Assembly: GCA_022478985.1 (NCBI GenBank)
Contig: JAKSZP010006613.1
Location: 62,001-126,000 of the forward strand
Direction: 5' to 3'
Length of the DNA stretch: 64,000 bases
Source of the DNA: Massospora cicadina
Taxonomy: Eukaryota; Entomophthoromycota; Entomophthoromycetes; Entomophthorales; Entomophthoraceae
In this document: positions 1 to 10,445 of the stretch, in pieces
Numbering within the stretch: the stretch's first letter is position 1
Layout of the letters: each line of letters opens with the position of its first letter
The notes under the pieces: model-generated
What the model was told of the DNA's origin: nothing
Database searches by the model: none
What the model saw: the letters and a program-made list of their open reading frames with translations, nothing else
Program-made: the position numbers and the translations under genes

Positions 1-1846
1 TAATCCGCCCTCAAAGGGGCTTGCGACAAGAGGACCCCCTCAGCCCACTCCTATACAACTTCAGCCTTGACCCACTACTGCAAAATGTGAATGCTCAACT
101 CACTGGGGTCCTTGTGCCAGGCCAAGCCCCAGTCAAGATAATGGCGTTTGCAGATGATTGTGTGGTTGGGGTGTCTAATAATCAAGTTGCACGCGCGCTT
201 GAAGCTCTCATCCAGGAGTATTCTCAGGTAAGCAACGCGGCACTGAACGCTTCCAAAACCGAAATCATCCTCCTTGGTCAGTTTCAGAACTGCTGGACCC
301 CAGCAATTAGTTCCCAACCTGGCCCATCTGCTCGCCCACGTCCTCGCCCTACTAACTCAACACACACCGCCCCACTGGTACTCCCCTTTGTGCCACGTCC
401 TACCATAGGACTGGTATGCCATCTGGGCATGTGGATGGAAGCAGGCGGATACGCGTCAGCAGTAATGGAGTGCCGTATTCTGGACAACGTGATGAAGCGA
501 ATCGCCTCTCTCAGAGCCCACCCTACTTCCCTTACTGGCATGGTTGTTTTAGCCAACTCTATGCTCCTCTCCAAAGTCTGGTTTGGAGCCCACGCCATCC
601 CCTTCTCCCCAAGCTTCTTCAAATCCTTGTATGCCTTGCTGCAAGGATGGCTTTGGTCAGGCCGCCCTCCACCAGTACGGCTAGAGGTCATGTTTGACCC
701 TCATCATCATGGTGGCATAGGCCTGCTTGACCTCAAAGCCCATGCTGCCAAGATCCTGGGCACCTGGATTGCAGCCGTCACCGCCCCTACACTCCCCTCC
801 CAACACTGGTCCCACGCAGCCCGCTCCAACTTCTCCCGCGCCTTGGGCCTCAACAATCCATCAAACCCCCACTCCCTGATGAAATACCTTGCATCACACA
901 CATCGGCCACAGGTCCTCACGGGACTAAAACCCACTACAAATGAATCCTACTCTCCATGCAGAGCGCTGATTGGAGAATTCATATTAGCAGACATACAGC
1001 CCAAAGAGGCCGCCCCTCTCCTCAGTTCACACAAGAGGTACAGGGGATACCCATCCATGATGGCGTGATCCCCATTCGGCCCCATGTCCTATCCAGGGTG
1101 GAATACCTGGACATGTTGGAAATCCTTTACTCCATTGAGACCCAAAAAACTATCTGGAAATACGTACACCATCCTTTATTGCAGCCTCAAGTCCGCTCTC
1201 ATGTGTGGCTCTGCCTGAGGCGGGTGTATCATACAGCTGAGCGCTCTAACGCTTTACACTCATCCTGTGTAGGGTGTGGCCAGTATGGAACGCTGTTCCA
1301 CCGCTTGGAGAAGTGCCCTACCTCTAAAGTGATATGGCGCGAAGTTCAACGTCTGCTGGGCCAGGATCAAACGCATCCCTTCAGTCTGTCAAGAGATATG
1401 TTTGCTCTATCAATGGCCTCCTCTCTTCCACCCTCCCTCCGTGCTTTGGTGGTTGCAATCGCCATGTGGACCATCCACACAATTGTCTTAGATGCCATCG
1501 AAGGCTCCACCCCCACCCTCCCAGAAGCTGTCCACAGATTCCGGTCTCATTTGGTGGACCACTTTCAAGCGTGGATGTTTGGATACCTCCCACCGCGTCG
1601 CTGACAGCTGGTCTCCTCCTGGTTCCCAGTCTGGTTCATCAAATCAGACCCCTTCCTCCACACGTGCTTAGTTGTGGCTACGGCCCCTCCACACGTTCCC
1701 TCCCCCTCCCCATAAGTTGCATTCCCGCTGGCAACAAGAGATAGCATCGCTTCTCTGGGGTGCCTTCCCTTGTACTAAGTTTTGTCTCTTCTAAGTCATA
1801 TTCGGAAGTGTCCGTCCCATGGTCAGCCTTACCCCACAATAGATTA
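1..1846 (+). mobile_element. LINE-A, 3' part of a non-LTR retrotransposon
   Basis: This is the 3' third of a LINE cut by the left window edge. It matches LINE-B (24980-26813) closely along its whole length, through the 3' UTR up to the shared stretch at 1816-1835. It begins inside the reverse transcriptase just before the catalytic FADD and ends where similarity to LINE-B stops, next to the R-family tail R1. Its 5' end and left target-site duplication lie outside the window. The close match to LINE-B suggests fairly recent activity of one family. Confidence 0.9.
3..1715 (+). pseudogene. LINE-A ORF2 C-terminal half (reverse transcriptase to CCHC domain)
   Basis: One reading frame runs from the window edge to a TAA at 1713-1715, the same end point as in LINE-B. 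In order it holds RT palm sequence (RQEDPLSPLLYNFSLDPLL), the catalytic FADDC (about 160-175), thumb/connector sequence, and a C-terminal motif CVGCGQYGTLFHRLEKC (about 1267-1317) that fits the zinc-binding domain found after many LINE RTs. Two in-frame TGA codons break it, at 942-944 (LINE-B has CGA there) and at 1602-1604. The protein would make cDNA by target-primed reverse transcription; this copy cannot be translated whole. Confidence 0.88.
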
Positions 1847-1899
1847 TAAAGATGCGTGGTGGCTCCCCTTTTGGATTGGGCACTACAAGTGCTAAAAAC
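1847..1899 (+). mobile_element. R1: 3' tail of the R short-retroposon family
   Basis: The motif AAAGATGCGTGG, then GGCTCCCC, a G/T-rich stretch, GGGCACTAC and a short A run matches the tails at 2987-3047 and 50384-50443. It directly follows the LINE-A 3' UTR, so it is either a 5'-truncated insertion there or a chimeric LINE-A end. No clear target-site duplication was found. Confidence 0.6.
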
Positions 1900-2646
1900 T
1901 ATTGACCTTATGCCCTCCTTATTTTACCACTGGCATAACCAATAGTAACTAATTCTTATTAAGCATTGAAATTGCATGAATCATAGCCAGATACTATCCT
2001 TCATCAGAAACATTGAGTACTTTTGACAATATAATACTTATTATATTCAATCATCTATGCACAGTTCTCAGATGACTATCGCTCAACAAATTGTTTAGTA
2101 TTAAAAATGTTTAATCAAAACGAGCAGAACTTAGATGATCTGCAATCCTTAACTAACCATCTGGAATGCGGTTTCAGGGTGTATGACTTGCATTAGATTC
2201 AACTACAAACTCAGTAATCAAAGTTTTTTACCAATTAGATGGATTTATCACCCAGCTGAACCATGATTTAATTAATATTATTTGACAAGCAATAATGAGA
2301 GAGGTGTTAACACTGATTGGGCTAAGAAGTAAACTGATTCCATTAAAAATATTAAAATGTCATTAATGCTGAAATATGTGACAGTACAGGAATTCCTGAT
2401 CATTTGTATTACTCTAAAAGTATAATTGCAATTCTAATATAACATGGAATTACCTTATAATAATAACAATCTAATACCTTTTTACTTTTAAAAGATCAGT
2501 TGGATCTAAGGCAGTATGATCTGATCATATTAATAGACTATAATTTACAAGATGATGTCAGATTATTTACAAAATCAAAAATGAAGGAATGAAAAAATCT
2601 CCCATTATTTAGGAGTTATAAGTTTACAGGATTTTGCACTAACGAT
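1900..2646. other. AT-rich stretch without recognisable gene
   Basis: I see no long open frame, RNA gene or clear repeat here. It may be the far end of the outer, decayed F5 element, but I cannot align it to anything else in the window. Confidence 0.4.
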
Positions 2647-2661
2647 AAAGTTCAGCAAAAT

Positions 2662-3048
2662 ACAAAACCTGACAGTGCATTGAGTCGTTCACTTGTGTTC
2701 TGGATCTCATCACTTTTGCTGAGCTTCAGCTTGCTCAATATATTGAGGCAATGGACAATGCAGACCTCATTAATGAAGAAAACCTTCAGCTATATCTCCT
2801 TATGCCACATGCCGCTGATACCCCAACTCCTACGCTATCTGCTATGGTCCACCAGCTAAAACGGGTGCCAGACAGAAGTTTCTCCAAAGCAGCCTCTCCA
2901 TCTGATATGGCACCTAGGCTGATAACTTAGGGGCTATATCAGGAATTTTTTATTTACAATAATTTATTTGTTTGGCTCATTTCTAAATAAAGATGCGTAA
3001 CGGCTCCCCCTTTTTTGGGTTGAGCACCATTAGTACCCAAAAAAAGAA
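2662..3048 (+). mobile_element. R2: longest R-family retroposon, with target-site duplication
   Basis: An insert of about 385 bp is flanked by 2647-2661 and 3049-3063, which match at 13 of 15 positions. It has three parts: a coding-like body (2673-2930), an AT-rich 3' UTR-like part (2931-2986), and the family tail AAATAAAGATGCG ... GAGCACCATTAGTAC followed by an A-rich run. The 3' UTR-like part also aligns to R4 (about 50324-50384). This defines a 3' end of at least 110 bp shared by independent insertions, as expected of a LINE-mobilised or 5'-truncated LINE sequence. Confidence 0.7.
2673..2930 (+). pseudogene. 85-codon open frame inside R2, unknown
   Basis: An uninterrupted frame follows a TGA at 2670-2672 and ends with TAG at 2928-2930. 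It has no early ATG; the first Met is in MDNADLINEENLQLYLLMP. The composition looks like real protein (charged and leucine-rich, then proline/threonine-rich) and is unlike the surrounding AT-rich DNA. It sits directly upstream of the conserved R-family 3' UTR. It could be the C-terminus of the ORF2 of an unseen LINE family, or a fragment of a retroposed host mRNA. I do not recognise it. Confidence 0.45.
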
Positions 3049-3399
3049 AAAGTTCTGCCAAATTCATGTTAAAACTTAATATAAAAAAATCAATAAGTGC
3101 ACAAAAAATTTGAGATTTGAAAGTCTGGTTGATCAGCTAAGTGGATTAAACCAAAAAATAGGCATCCAATATATGGGTAAATCCAAAAAATATTTTTTCT
3201 TTAGCTTGCATTTATGATACAACTGATAAATGAGACTTAATATATTATTTAATTTTTTTTGTGAATATTACTTATAGAAACTGGGCTCATTGTATTCCAC
3301 AATTCTGAGTTATTATGCAGATCCTTCAGATTAAAAACTAGTACCTTTCAGAACCCATTACTCTAGTTTACAGGATTTAGCATTTATAATGAGTTCCTA

Positions 3400-4880
3400 C
3401 TTATTTGATTTAAGACAGAATTTAATTTGATTAAAAATTTCTCTCTACTCTCTCCTAAGAACAGGGAAATCTATTGAGCTAAGAATAGCTTTAACTATAG
3501 TTTAAGGAATAATTATGCATAAAATGTTGTTATATACAAAGTAAGTTACTCTCTGGGGTTACTTAATTTAATGGACTCTTATATGAAAAATATTACCTAA
3601 AATTTTTGTCCTTTTACTGCAAAAACACATACTTTTTTATTACTTGATATTTCATACATTTTGTTCCATTTAGAGTGGTTCAAATGAGGTATTATATAAA
3701 AGAGCCTGATTGCTTTGAGGGGTGTTGATATAAAGTAAAGAGCCTCTTACAATATTTTTTGTTCACAGAGTGCGTTGTCAGGCATCTTGGAGGGCCTTTT
3801 TATTCTGTACATGTGACTTTTAGATATGTTTCCAAGCATGCGCACCCCTGTTAAAGCCTTAAGATTATAAAAAAGGGCTGCTACTGAGCCCTTAGGAACA
3901 ACTCTCTAACTGCTATCTAAAAAATAAGGCTATGTCTATTTTCTTAGAAATATTCTGTATATGGCGTTAATTAGCACCAAACAAAACAACAAATATACTT
4001 TCTTGATAGAAATTTTTCTATCCTAGGAATCTAAAAAGATTATTTAATGCTTAAGGTATTTAAGTTATAAAATATGATTTTGTTTATAACAAAGCAACTC
4101 CTTTTCACAAAGCGAATTTTAATCTATAACTTTGTTTCAGTGCCCGCTGTGTACAAATCCTTTATTCTCTGTGATCTCCAAGGCATTTTTAATAAATCAT
4201 ATTATAGATACCAGTTTTGCATGTGAACTTATGGCTGCTTTATAGAGCTCAATTTTGGCTCCTTTTGTTCTTATAACCCTTGTTTCTGCATGGATGCATC
4301 ACTCATATTAATCAATGTAGTTTGTAAAATTGATTCATTTCCTGTTTTTGGTGATATTCAATTAGTCAGTTTTTCATGAACGTGTGAACTTTCTTGAGAT
4401 GTGGTTTTTGTAACTCCTCTATAATTAGAAGTTTATCTAGAGGTATTATAGAGGGATTGGTCTAAAAAGTCATCTTCTAGTCATTAGAATAGTATTTTTG
4501 ATGGTATTTACACTTGTTCTTACTCTGGCGCCATGATGAACAACAGTCAAATTATTAGGGGGTTAGAAATATATAAGAGCCTCCACCATCAAGAATTTTA
4601 AAACAGTTAAAGCCTTTAAGATTTACTTTGAATCTTTGTCATACATCCTAATTGCTAGCCATGTCGTATGAGATTTAATTTCTAATCTAGCCAGCTAAAT
4701 GTGCGTACTAAAAAGTAGTATTATCAAAGTAGGGTTTTTTGTAGGGTTTTCTATACACCAAAAAGGTTATAAATGTAATTAGATTTTGTCAACATAACCC
4801 TACCCAAGATAAAACCTAAGGGGGAGATTTATATGCTGAATGTGGACTCAGAAATATGGAATATTAATGCATAATCTTAC
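3400..4880 (-). repeat. Left copy of a diverged repeat flanking F5 (possible 3' LTR)
   Basis: Several blocks match 39.0-41.26 kb in the same order: around 3745-3830 with 39205-39290 (TTCTGTACATG), 4654-4720 with 40990-41055 (ATTGCTAGCCA, GCTAAAT), 4812-4832 with 41200-41220 (a GGGGGA tract) and 4842-4852 with 41246-41256 (TGGACTCAG). The two copies bracket the coding remnants of F5, as LTRs would. Divergence is high, the right copy is longer, and I could not fix the ends. No gene is visible inside. Confidence 0.4.
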
Positions 4881-5115
4881 ATAGAGTACTAATTTCCTTT
4901 AACATGAAAAAAGTTGCTGGTCCCATTTAGGTGGCAATTAACTTCTCATGTTGTCCTCCACGCATATAGTAGAACTTCATTCCTGTCCCATCTCAAAAAA
5001 TGGGCACTTCTTTTAACTTTGGCCTTTTTTGTACTCTCCTTTAGTGACTTCATAAAGTTGCTTCTGACGTTCAACTTTATATTGATTAACTACTCCACTA
5101 GCTCATTTTGTATCT

Positions 5116-5565
5116 TTATGAAGGTGATTTAATACTATTTAAATTCATCACTGGAGCTGACAAGCTCAGTAAAATGGATTCTCTTTCAAATACCTTAAAA
5201 GGAGAATTATAATTAATTTTATGGCAAATCAACTGGTAATCAAATAGGGCTGATGGCAACAGGGTGTTCCATTTTATCTTTTGGTTGAATGAAGTCCTCA
5301 TAAATTTGGAGCAAGAGTTCTAATTAATCTTTTCATGCTTTCATCAGTAAAGATTTGTATGGCGTGATAAACTGAGCTTGAATCATACTAAGTCCACATT
5401 TTGTTGCACAACACCAAATATAAATATCTGTCCATTATTGGAAAGCAGTATCTGAGGACATCCGTGGCATGTGGTGACCTGTTTATAGAGGAATCTCATG
5501 GTAAATCGTGTGGCAAAAGCCTTGACTACAATTGCTTCTGTCCACTAAGTAAAGTGATCTACTCC
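5116..5565 (-). pseudogene. F5 integrase remnant
   Basis: Minus-strand frames give, in order, GVDHFT followed by WTEAIV (first catalytic region), CPQILLSNNGQIF (the DNG motif with Asp changed to Asn), and WNTLLPSALFDYQ ... NSPFKVF, which resembles the end of a Ty3/gypsy integrase core. Stops and frame changes separate the pieces. Integrase would insert the element's cDNA; this copy is dead. The rest of F5 pol lies at 33.0-34.7 kb, beyond F1. Confidence 0.65.
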
Positions 5566-5980
5566 AAAGTAAACTAATTCACATTGGATGGCTTTTGAAA
5601 TAAACTTTTAACATCAACAGATGTGTTTTAAAGAGCGCATGAAGGTTCAGGGTGAAACTCAAACTTCTTTAAATTGTCTTGTAATGAGCATCTTCAACAT
5701 AGTGCTACGGACTGAATGATGTCATACAGCATAGCTCCCAATTTAACCTTAACTTGATAAATAGGGATGACTTCTGTAGCCTTCTATAGCCTTCTAAGGC
5801 CAACTTAACCGTGTCATTCCATGATAATCCCCATTAGTTTGATCAGTTAGACATATGTAATCCTTAACTGCAGAAGGTTCTCCAGATTCCCATATCTGAA
5901 ACTTGTCACTCTAAACAGCTCTTAAATATCTTTATTTCATCTTCCTAATATTCCTTTTCCTCCTTTGGTTTTCCTATAAG
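5566..5980 (-). pseudogene. F5 region upstream of the integrase core, up to the F1 insertion
   Basis: AT-rich and heavily decayed, this should hold the N-terminal part of the F5 integrase, because the integrase core lies to its left and F1 begins at 5981. I see no clean motif in it. Confidence 0.35.
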
Positions 5981-6742
5981 TGTTATATTTTGGCTGGAAA
6001 GATGCTCTCTTGGTGCATGATTTGCCAAAATCCAGCAATAGGGGATTTATACCATGAATATAATAAAATAATAACCTTTTAAAAACTTACAAAATTAGGT
6101 TTTTTTAGTTTTTATTACCCACGGTGGGGATAAATGAAAAAAGCTACCACAATATCTGACGGTCAGTATTTAAACTTTTATGATGGTTAGAAGAAGTTTG
6201 AGGACAGATTTGGAATAGCTTAGCCTAGTCCAAATTAGGGAATATGGGGAGTAGCGTATAAAACTCAGGTATTCACTTCATGTTAGCGGAATGATGGAAG
6301 GAGAATTATGATTGGCCAAACATACCCTTGATGTAACACTTTTATGAAATTCAGTTAACCCCTATCTAAGAATTTTTTATTTTACCTTGGTAGAGCCACC
6401 TGAAGCCTATAAAAGAGAATGTTCCTTGCATAGGTGCTTTCAAGATCTGGTCATGATGGGGGAAGTACCTTCTGAGAGTCACCCCATGGTCCATTGTGTG
6501 GTCAGAGTAATATGACTGCTCGATTTGATGTTAGTTGCCCATGAAGGTTACAGGTTGGTATTACCCCAATTAATGGGGTTCAACTGAGAATCAGCCAGGG
6601 TCTTTTGGCCACTTTCCGCATTATTAGCATTATTTAAATTGATATCATTATCACATACTAGTAAATGTATGACATATCCCCTAATCAGCCGATTTGAATT
6701 CACAGAATTCTTATCTTACATAGGGTGGGAAAATGTCCAACA
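5981..6742 (-). repeat. F1 3' LTR
   Basis: It matches 31662-32422 over its full length, starts with TG and ends with CA on the plus strand. Just inside, the minus strand carries a purine-rich stretch (GTGGAGGGTGA, 6743-6753) in the place of a polypurine tract. Confidence 0.88.
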
Positions 6743-6849
6743 TCACCCTCCACAAGAATGTTGGGGGAAGTAGGGCTGTAGAAATCGCCCATGAATGCAA
6801 TTAATATTAACTCTGGTGCAAGGGATTTGATGGAGTAATCCTCTCTGCG

Positions 6850-7870
6850 TTTGTAAGTTACTATAAAAGGCCCTTCCCATATGGACCAAAGTTTCTCCCT
6901 TCTAAGGTATTACAATTGTGATAATAAAGCACAAAGTCAGATACTTGGAAGGAAGGATGAGGGGCCCAGAGTTCATTAGTGGCTTGACCCTCTTTTGTGA
7001 ATGTCTTCGCTAAGTTGGTCTTTGCATCTTATTGCAACTGTATGAGGAGTTGAGCTAACTTCCTCATAGTTTGCTCAGGATCATTCTTTTCAGTGAAGAT
7101 ATCTATTGCAAGTAAATCTGGAACCCCAGGTTCTCGCCCATACAATACTCGGAAAGGTGACATTTTAAGGATCTGATGATAGCTAATGTGGTACGCCATG
7201 AGGGAACTGTAAAGTACCTATCCCAGTGGAGGGGGTATGAAGCAGCCAATTTCCATAATATTGAAACCATGGTCCCATTTGCTCTTTCCACGGTACCATT
7301 GGTCAAAAGGTTGTAGGGGGCGGAAAAGAGCTTTTAGGTGCCTATGGAAGTTGTGAGAGCCTTCACCACTCAGGAGATGAAGTTTTTACCATTATCGCAG
7401 AGTAAAACTTGAGGGCAACCGTGTCAGGTAAGGATATATTGGTTGAGGAAAGTGGCCGTGGCCCTTGCCATCTGAGCTGGGATAGCCACTTCCTCAACCC
7501 ATTTGGTAAAGTAATCAATCCCAACCAATATATATCGATTCCCACTTGTAGTTTGGGGGAGAGTGCCAACCACATCAAGACTTAATGTGTGGAATGGCTG
7601 TTGAGGGGTTTTAGGATGATATTAATACTTTGTTCTGAAGTTGGATTGCTTTTTACATGTTAAACAGGCATCCAAGACTTCAACGATGGTCTCCATAATT
7701 CACTCCCAATAGTAGCGTTCTTTTACCCACTCATAGGTCTTCCGCACTCTGCTATGACCTAGGAGGGCATGGGACTCCATAATGACAGGTACTCGCTCAG
7801 TGGGTCTGAGATAGGGTAACCAGTCACCACACTTTCTTGTGTAGATGTCCATTATTCACCTTTGTGTTAT
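6850..7870 (-). pseudogene. F1 integrase remnant
   Basis: Minus-strand frames show the N-terminal zinc-binding region at about 7670-7790 (SHALLGHSRVRKTYEWVKER, then VLDACLTCKKQ), core sequence at 7363-7578 and the end of the core at 7103-7306 (TNGTVERANGT, holding the catalytic Glu in VER). The pieces are in different frames and separated by stops. The protein would integrate the element's cDNA. Confidence 0.8.
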
Positions 7871-7916
7871 GGGAATGGCGAGCTAGCATCTTTTGAACTG
7901 GTTCGTCCTCATCCTC

Positions 7917-8460
7917 CTAAGCATCAGGGGTCATTAGAAGATCATGTAACTGCTCTGCTTCACTATTATCTAAGTGTAGGATGGGCAGCCAAGTCAACCT
8001 ATCTACATTCATGTGGCTTGTCCCAGCTCGGTTTACAATGGTCATATCATAGTGCTGGAGCTTTAAAGCCCAGCGTGCTAACCGTCCAGTGTGATCTTTC
8101 ATATACTATAACCACTTTAAAGAGGCGTGGTCCATAAATTACTTTAAAAGAAGTCACATATAAGAAAAAGCGATAGTGTTTAACAGCAAGCAAGACAGCC
8201 AGGTATTCCTTCTTAGTGATGCTCTTTTTTCATTAGGCCTTTGAAAGCATCTTGCTGATATATGAAACGGGGTGATCAACCCCATGCTTATCCAGATGGG
8301 TCAAAATAGCTCCAACTGCATAGTCAGAAGCATCAGTAAACCGTATAAAGGGTTACTATAATCAGGGTGGCGCAGGATAGGCTTTTTGCTGCATTAGCTT
8401 CTTAAGAGTTTCAAAAGCAGCTTCTTGTTACGCTCCACAAAAAGAATGGAATTATTAGTT
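7917..8460 (-). pseudogene. F1 RNase H remnant
   Basis: Frames give FTDASDYAVGAIL with the first catalytic Asp (about 8300-8340), then HGVDHPVSYISKMLSKA, and near 7917-8102 RLARWALKLQHYDMTIVNRA, the usual C-terminal part of gypsy RNase H. This domain would remove the RNA strand of the RNA:DNA hybrid during reverse transcription. It is broken by frameshifts. Confidence 0.8.
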
Positions 8461-9240
8461 AGAAGTCGTTTGAAAAGCTCACTGAGCTCACTGAGCTAAT
8501 TTGGGGTTGAATTGATGGTAGTACCCCATAATGGCCAAAACACCTGAATATCACGGAGGGTTTTGAGAGCAGGCATCTTGGATTTCGCCTTGACCTTATC
8601 TTGGGTAGGCTGGAGTCCATCTGTGGAGATGGCGTGACCCAGGAAGTCTAACTTCTTTTGGAAAAAGGTACATTTAGAGGGCCTCAGTTTAATGTGAGAG
8701 GCCCACAGCCGTTGAAAAACTTCCTTTAAACAAAAAAAGTGACCATTAAAAGTTTGAGAAAAGATTGTGTTCTTATATATATATTAAAATAAAGAAACTA
8801 AGTTTCAGGTCCTAAAAGATGTGGTCCATGGCTTGTTGGAAAGATGCGGGAACATTGCACAACCCTTGTGGTAATTGTTAGGTTGAAAAAGACCCTCACT
8901 GCAGATGAGCGTACACTTTTCCTGGTCTTTTGGGGAAAGGTCTATTTGCCAGTATCCGCTAGCGAAGTCATTGACAGAAAAGAATTTAAAACCAGAGAGT
9001 TGGGCCAGAGCATCATCTATTTGTAAATGAGGTAGCTTTCCTTCTTAGTGAGGTTATTAAACTTGCGGTAGTCATAAACTCAATGTCCACCATTCTTCTT
9101 TTATTAATAACAGCGGGGATGACCAAGTGCTTTGTGACGGCACCAGCAGCCCTGCGTCAAGTAGCTGTTTAAGCTCTATCCTCATGTGGAGCTCCTCAAC
9201 ATCTGATTTCCAATAAGACTTGTATCAAATAGGCTTGGCA
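8461..9240 (-). pseudogene. F1 reverse transcriptase remnant
   Basis: Recognisable pieces on the minus strand are ASGYWQIDL (palm), LPQGLCNVPASFQQAMDHI, and the connection region with KVKAKSKMPALKTLRDIQVF. Where the catalytic YxDD box is expected, near 8770, the frame reads LIYIYKNTIFS, so both aspartates are lost. Multiple stops are present. Confidence 0.8.
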
Positions 9241-9982
9241 TTACCAACTTTAATTGTGTGGCACCAGCCCTTCATATGTCCATAAGTCAGTATCAGATTT
9301 AGAGAAAATGTCACTATAGGACTCCAGTAATGAATGGACTTAAAGTTCAGAGGGCGTTAGCTCATCAGAAATCTGTATTTTGGGCAAAGCGCATATCATT
9401 TGATCCATGGTAGTCTCATATCTAGCATAGACCCAATATAATGGACTTGGTAGATGTCTTCAATGGGAAGCAACAGGCTTTTCCAATCTCCTGATGCTTA
9501 TTTACAACCATATCCTTATTATTGAGATTTCACAGCAGAAGATTGATAGGTCAATGGTAGGCATGGTCTAGGATACCTGGCAACAACCGGGGTTCCAAAG
9601 GGCAGATTGCATTAACACTAGTTAAGTGCAGAAGGCAGTTGCGCGGGATTTGAACAGTAATCTTGGTGTCTATCACCTTTTGTTCACCCACTTTAATGAC
9701 TACCTCTTCTGATGCATACAATGGGATATCCTCTGAACCATTCACAGAGTCAGGAAACTTTTTTGTACTTCTGCCCGATGTGGTATAAGTAAGGGTGAGG
9801 GAGAGGAAAGGTACTCAACTACGCATGTATATTCCTTCTTTTTAGACTCATCAGTTGTAAAGACTAGTGTAAACTCATAATTTAAAAGGGAGAGAAATCC
9901 CTGTTTTATATTAATGATTCACTCATATTCTTTCATGAATTGAGTACCAAAGAGCAGGTCATATGCGTTGTTTTTCAAAACC
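9241..9982 (-). pseudogene. F1 protease C-terminus and protease-RT linker
   Basis: The minus strand gives NNAYDLLFGTQFMKEYE near 9915-9970, the conserved YD(I/L)L(I/L)GT end of a retroviral-type aspartic protease. A linker open frame follows at 9551-9745. The N-terminal half of the protease lies at 16527-16781, beyond the inserted F2. After removal of F2 and one copy of its target-site duplication, the frame runs straight through and matches the spacing of the same region in F3. Confidence 0.8.
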
Positions 9983-9991
9983 AACACTGTC

Positions 9992-10010
9992 GGCCATCTA
10001 GTACTAAAAA
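9992..10010 (+). mobile_element. R3: 19-bp R-family tail insertion
   Basis: The sequence GGCCATCTAGTACTAAAAA is the last part of the R-family tail. It is bracketed by AACACTGTC at 9983-9991 and 10011-10019, a 9-bp direct repeat that includes the first four bases of the F2 LTR. The simplest reading is an extremely 5'-truncated retroposon insertion at the very edge of F2. It fits the R5 tail (51480-51496) almost exactly. Confidence 0.7.
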
Positions 10011-10015
10011 AACAC

Positions 10016-10429
10016 TGTCAGAAATCGAGATAACAAATGAATCAAATTTCCCACTTCTGGATTGGGCCATACAAAATTGGTTCTCAAACCTACCCAAGGT
10101 AAATTGGCTTCAGGAACCCTCTCCCCAATTCCTGAGTCATGTGGGGTGACGATTCCACCAATTTGGTCAGGTGGGCGACACAATCCATTGAGGATGCCCA
10201 TGAGGCGGCTATTCTGGAAGATCAGGAAAGATCCTGAATGGATGGGGCCCTGACAATCCCTGAGGCACTGAGTCCCAATGCACCTTTTAATATCGAATTC
10301 TTTTATGCCTAATAAATTATTCACTATCTTAACTAACTTTCCGCTTCCTTCTCGACCTTTTCCTGCAAATTAGTAGCTTTGAGCCACCTTCAGACCTCAG
10401 CGCCAGTCTAGAGAACTGTAGCGCTAACA
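10016..10429 (+). repeat. F2 5' LTR
   Basis: Matches 16114-16526 throughout with scattered substitutions. The edge is partly duplicated by R3, so the original LTR start may be the TGTC at 9988. Confidence 0.93.
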
Positions 10430-10433
10430 AACG

Positions 10434-10445
10434 TGGTGCTCACTA
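10434..10445 (+). other. F2 primer-binding site
   Basis: TGGTGCTCACTA, four bases after the 5' LTR, is where a tRNA 3' end would prime minus-strand DNA. The first nine bases are identical at the same position in F1 and F3. I cannot name the tRNA. Confidence 0.75.

Noticed and set aside
2987..3047. Possible 5S rRNA-derived sequence: the complement of the R tail contains TTAGTACT-like bases as in 5S rRNA
   Set aside because: Only a few bases agree by eye and the rest of the internal promoter region does not fit; not claimed without a covariance-model search.
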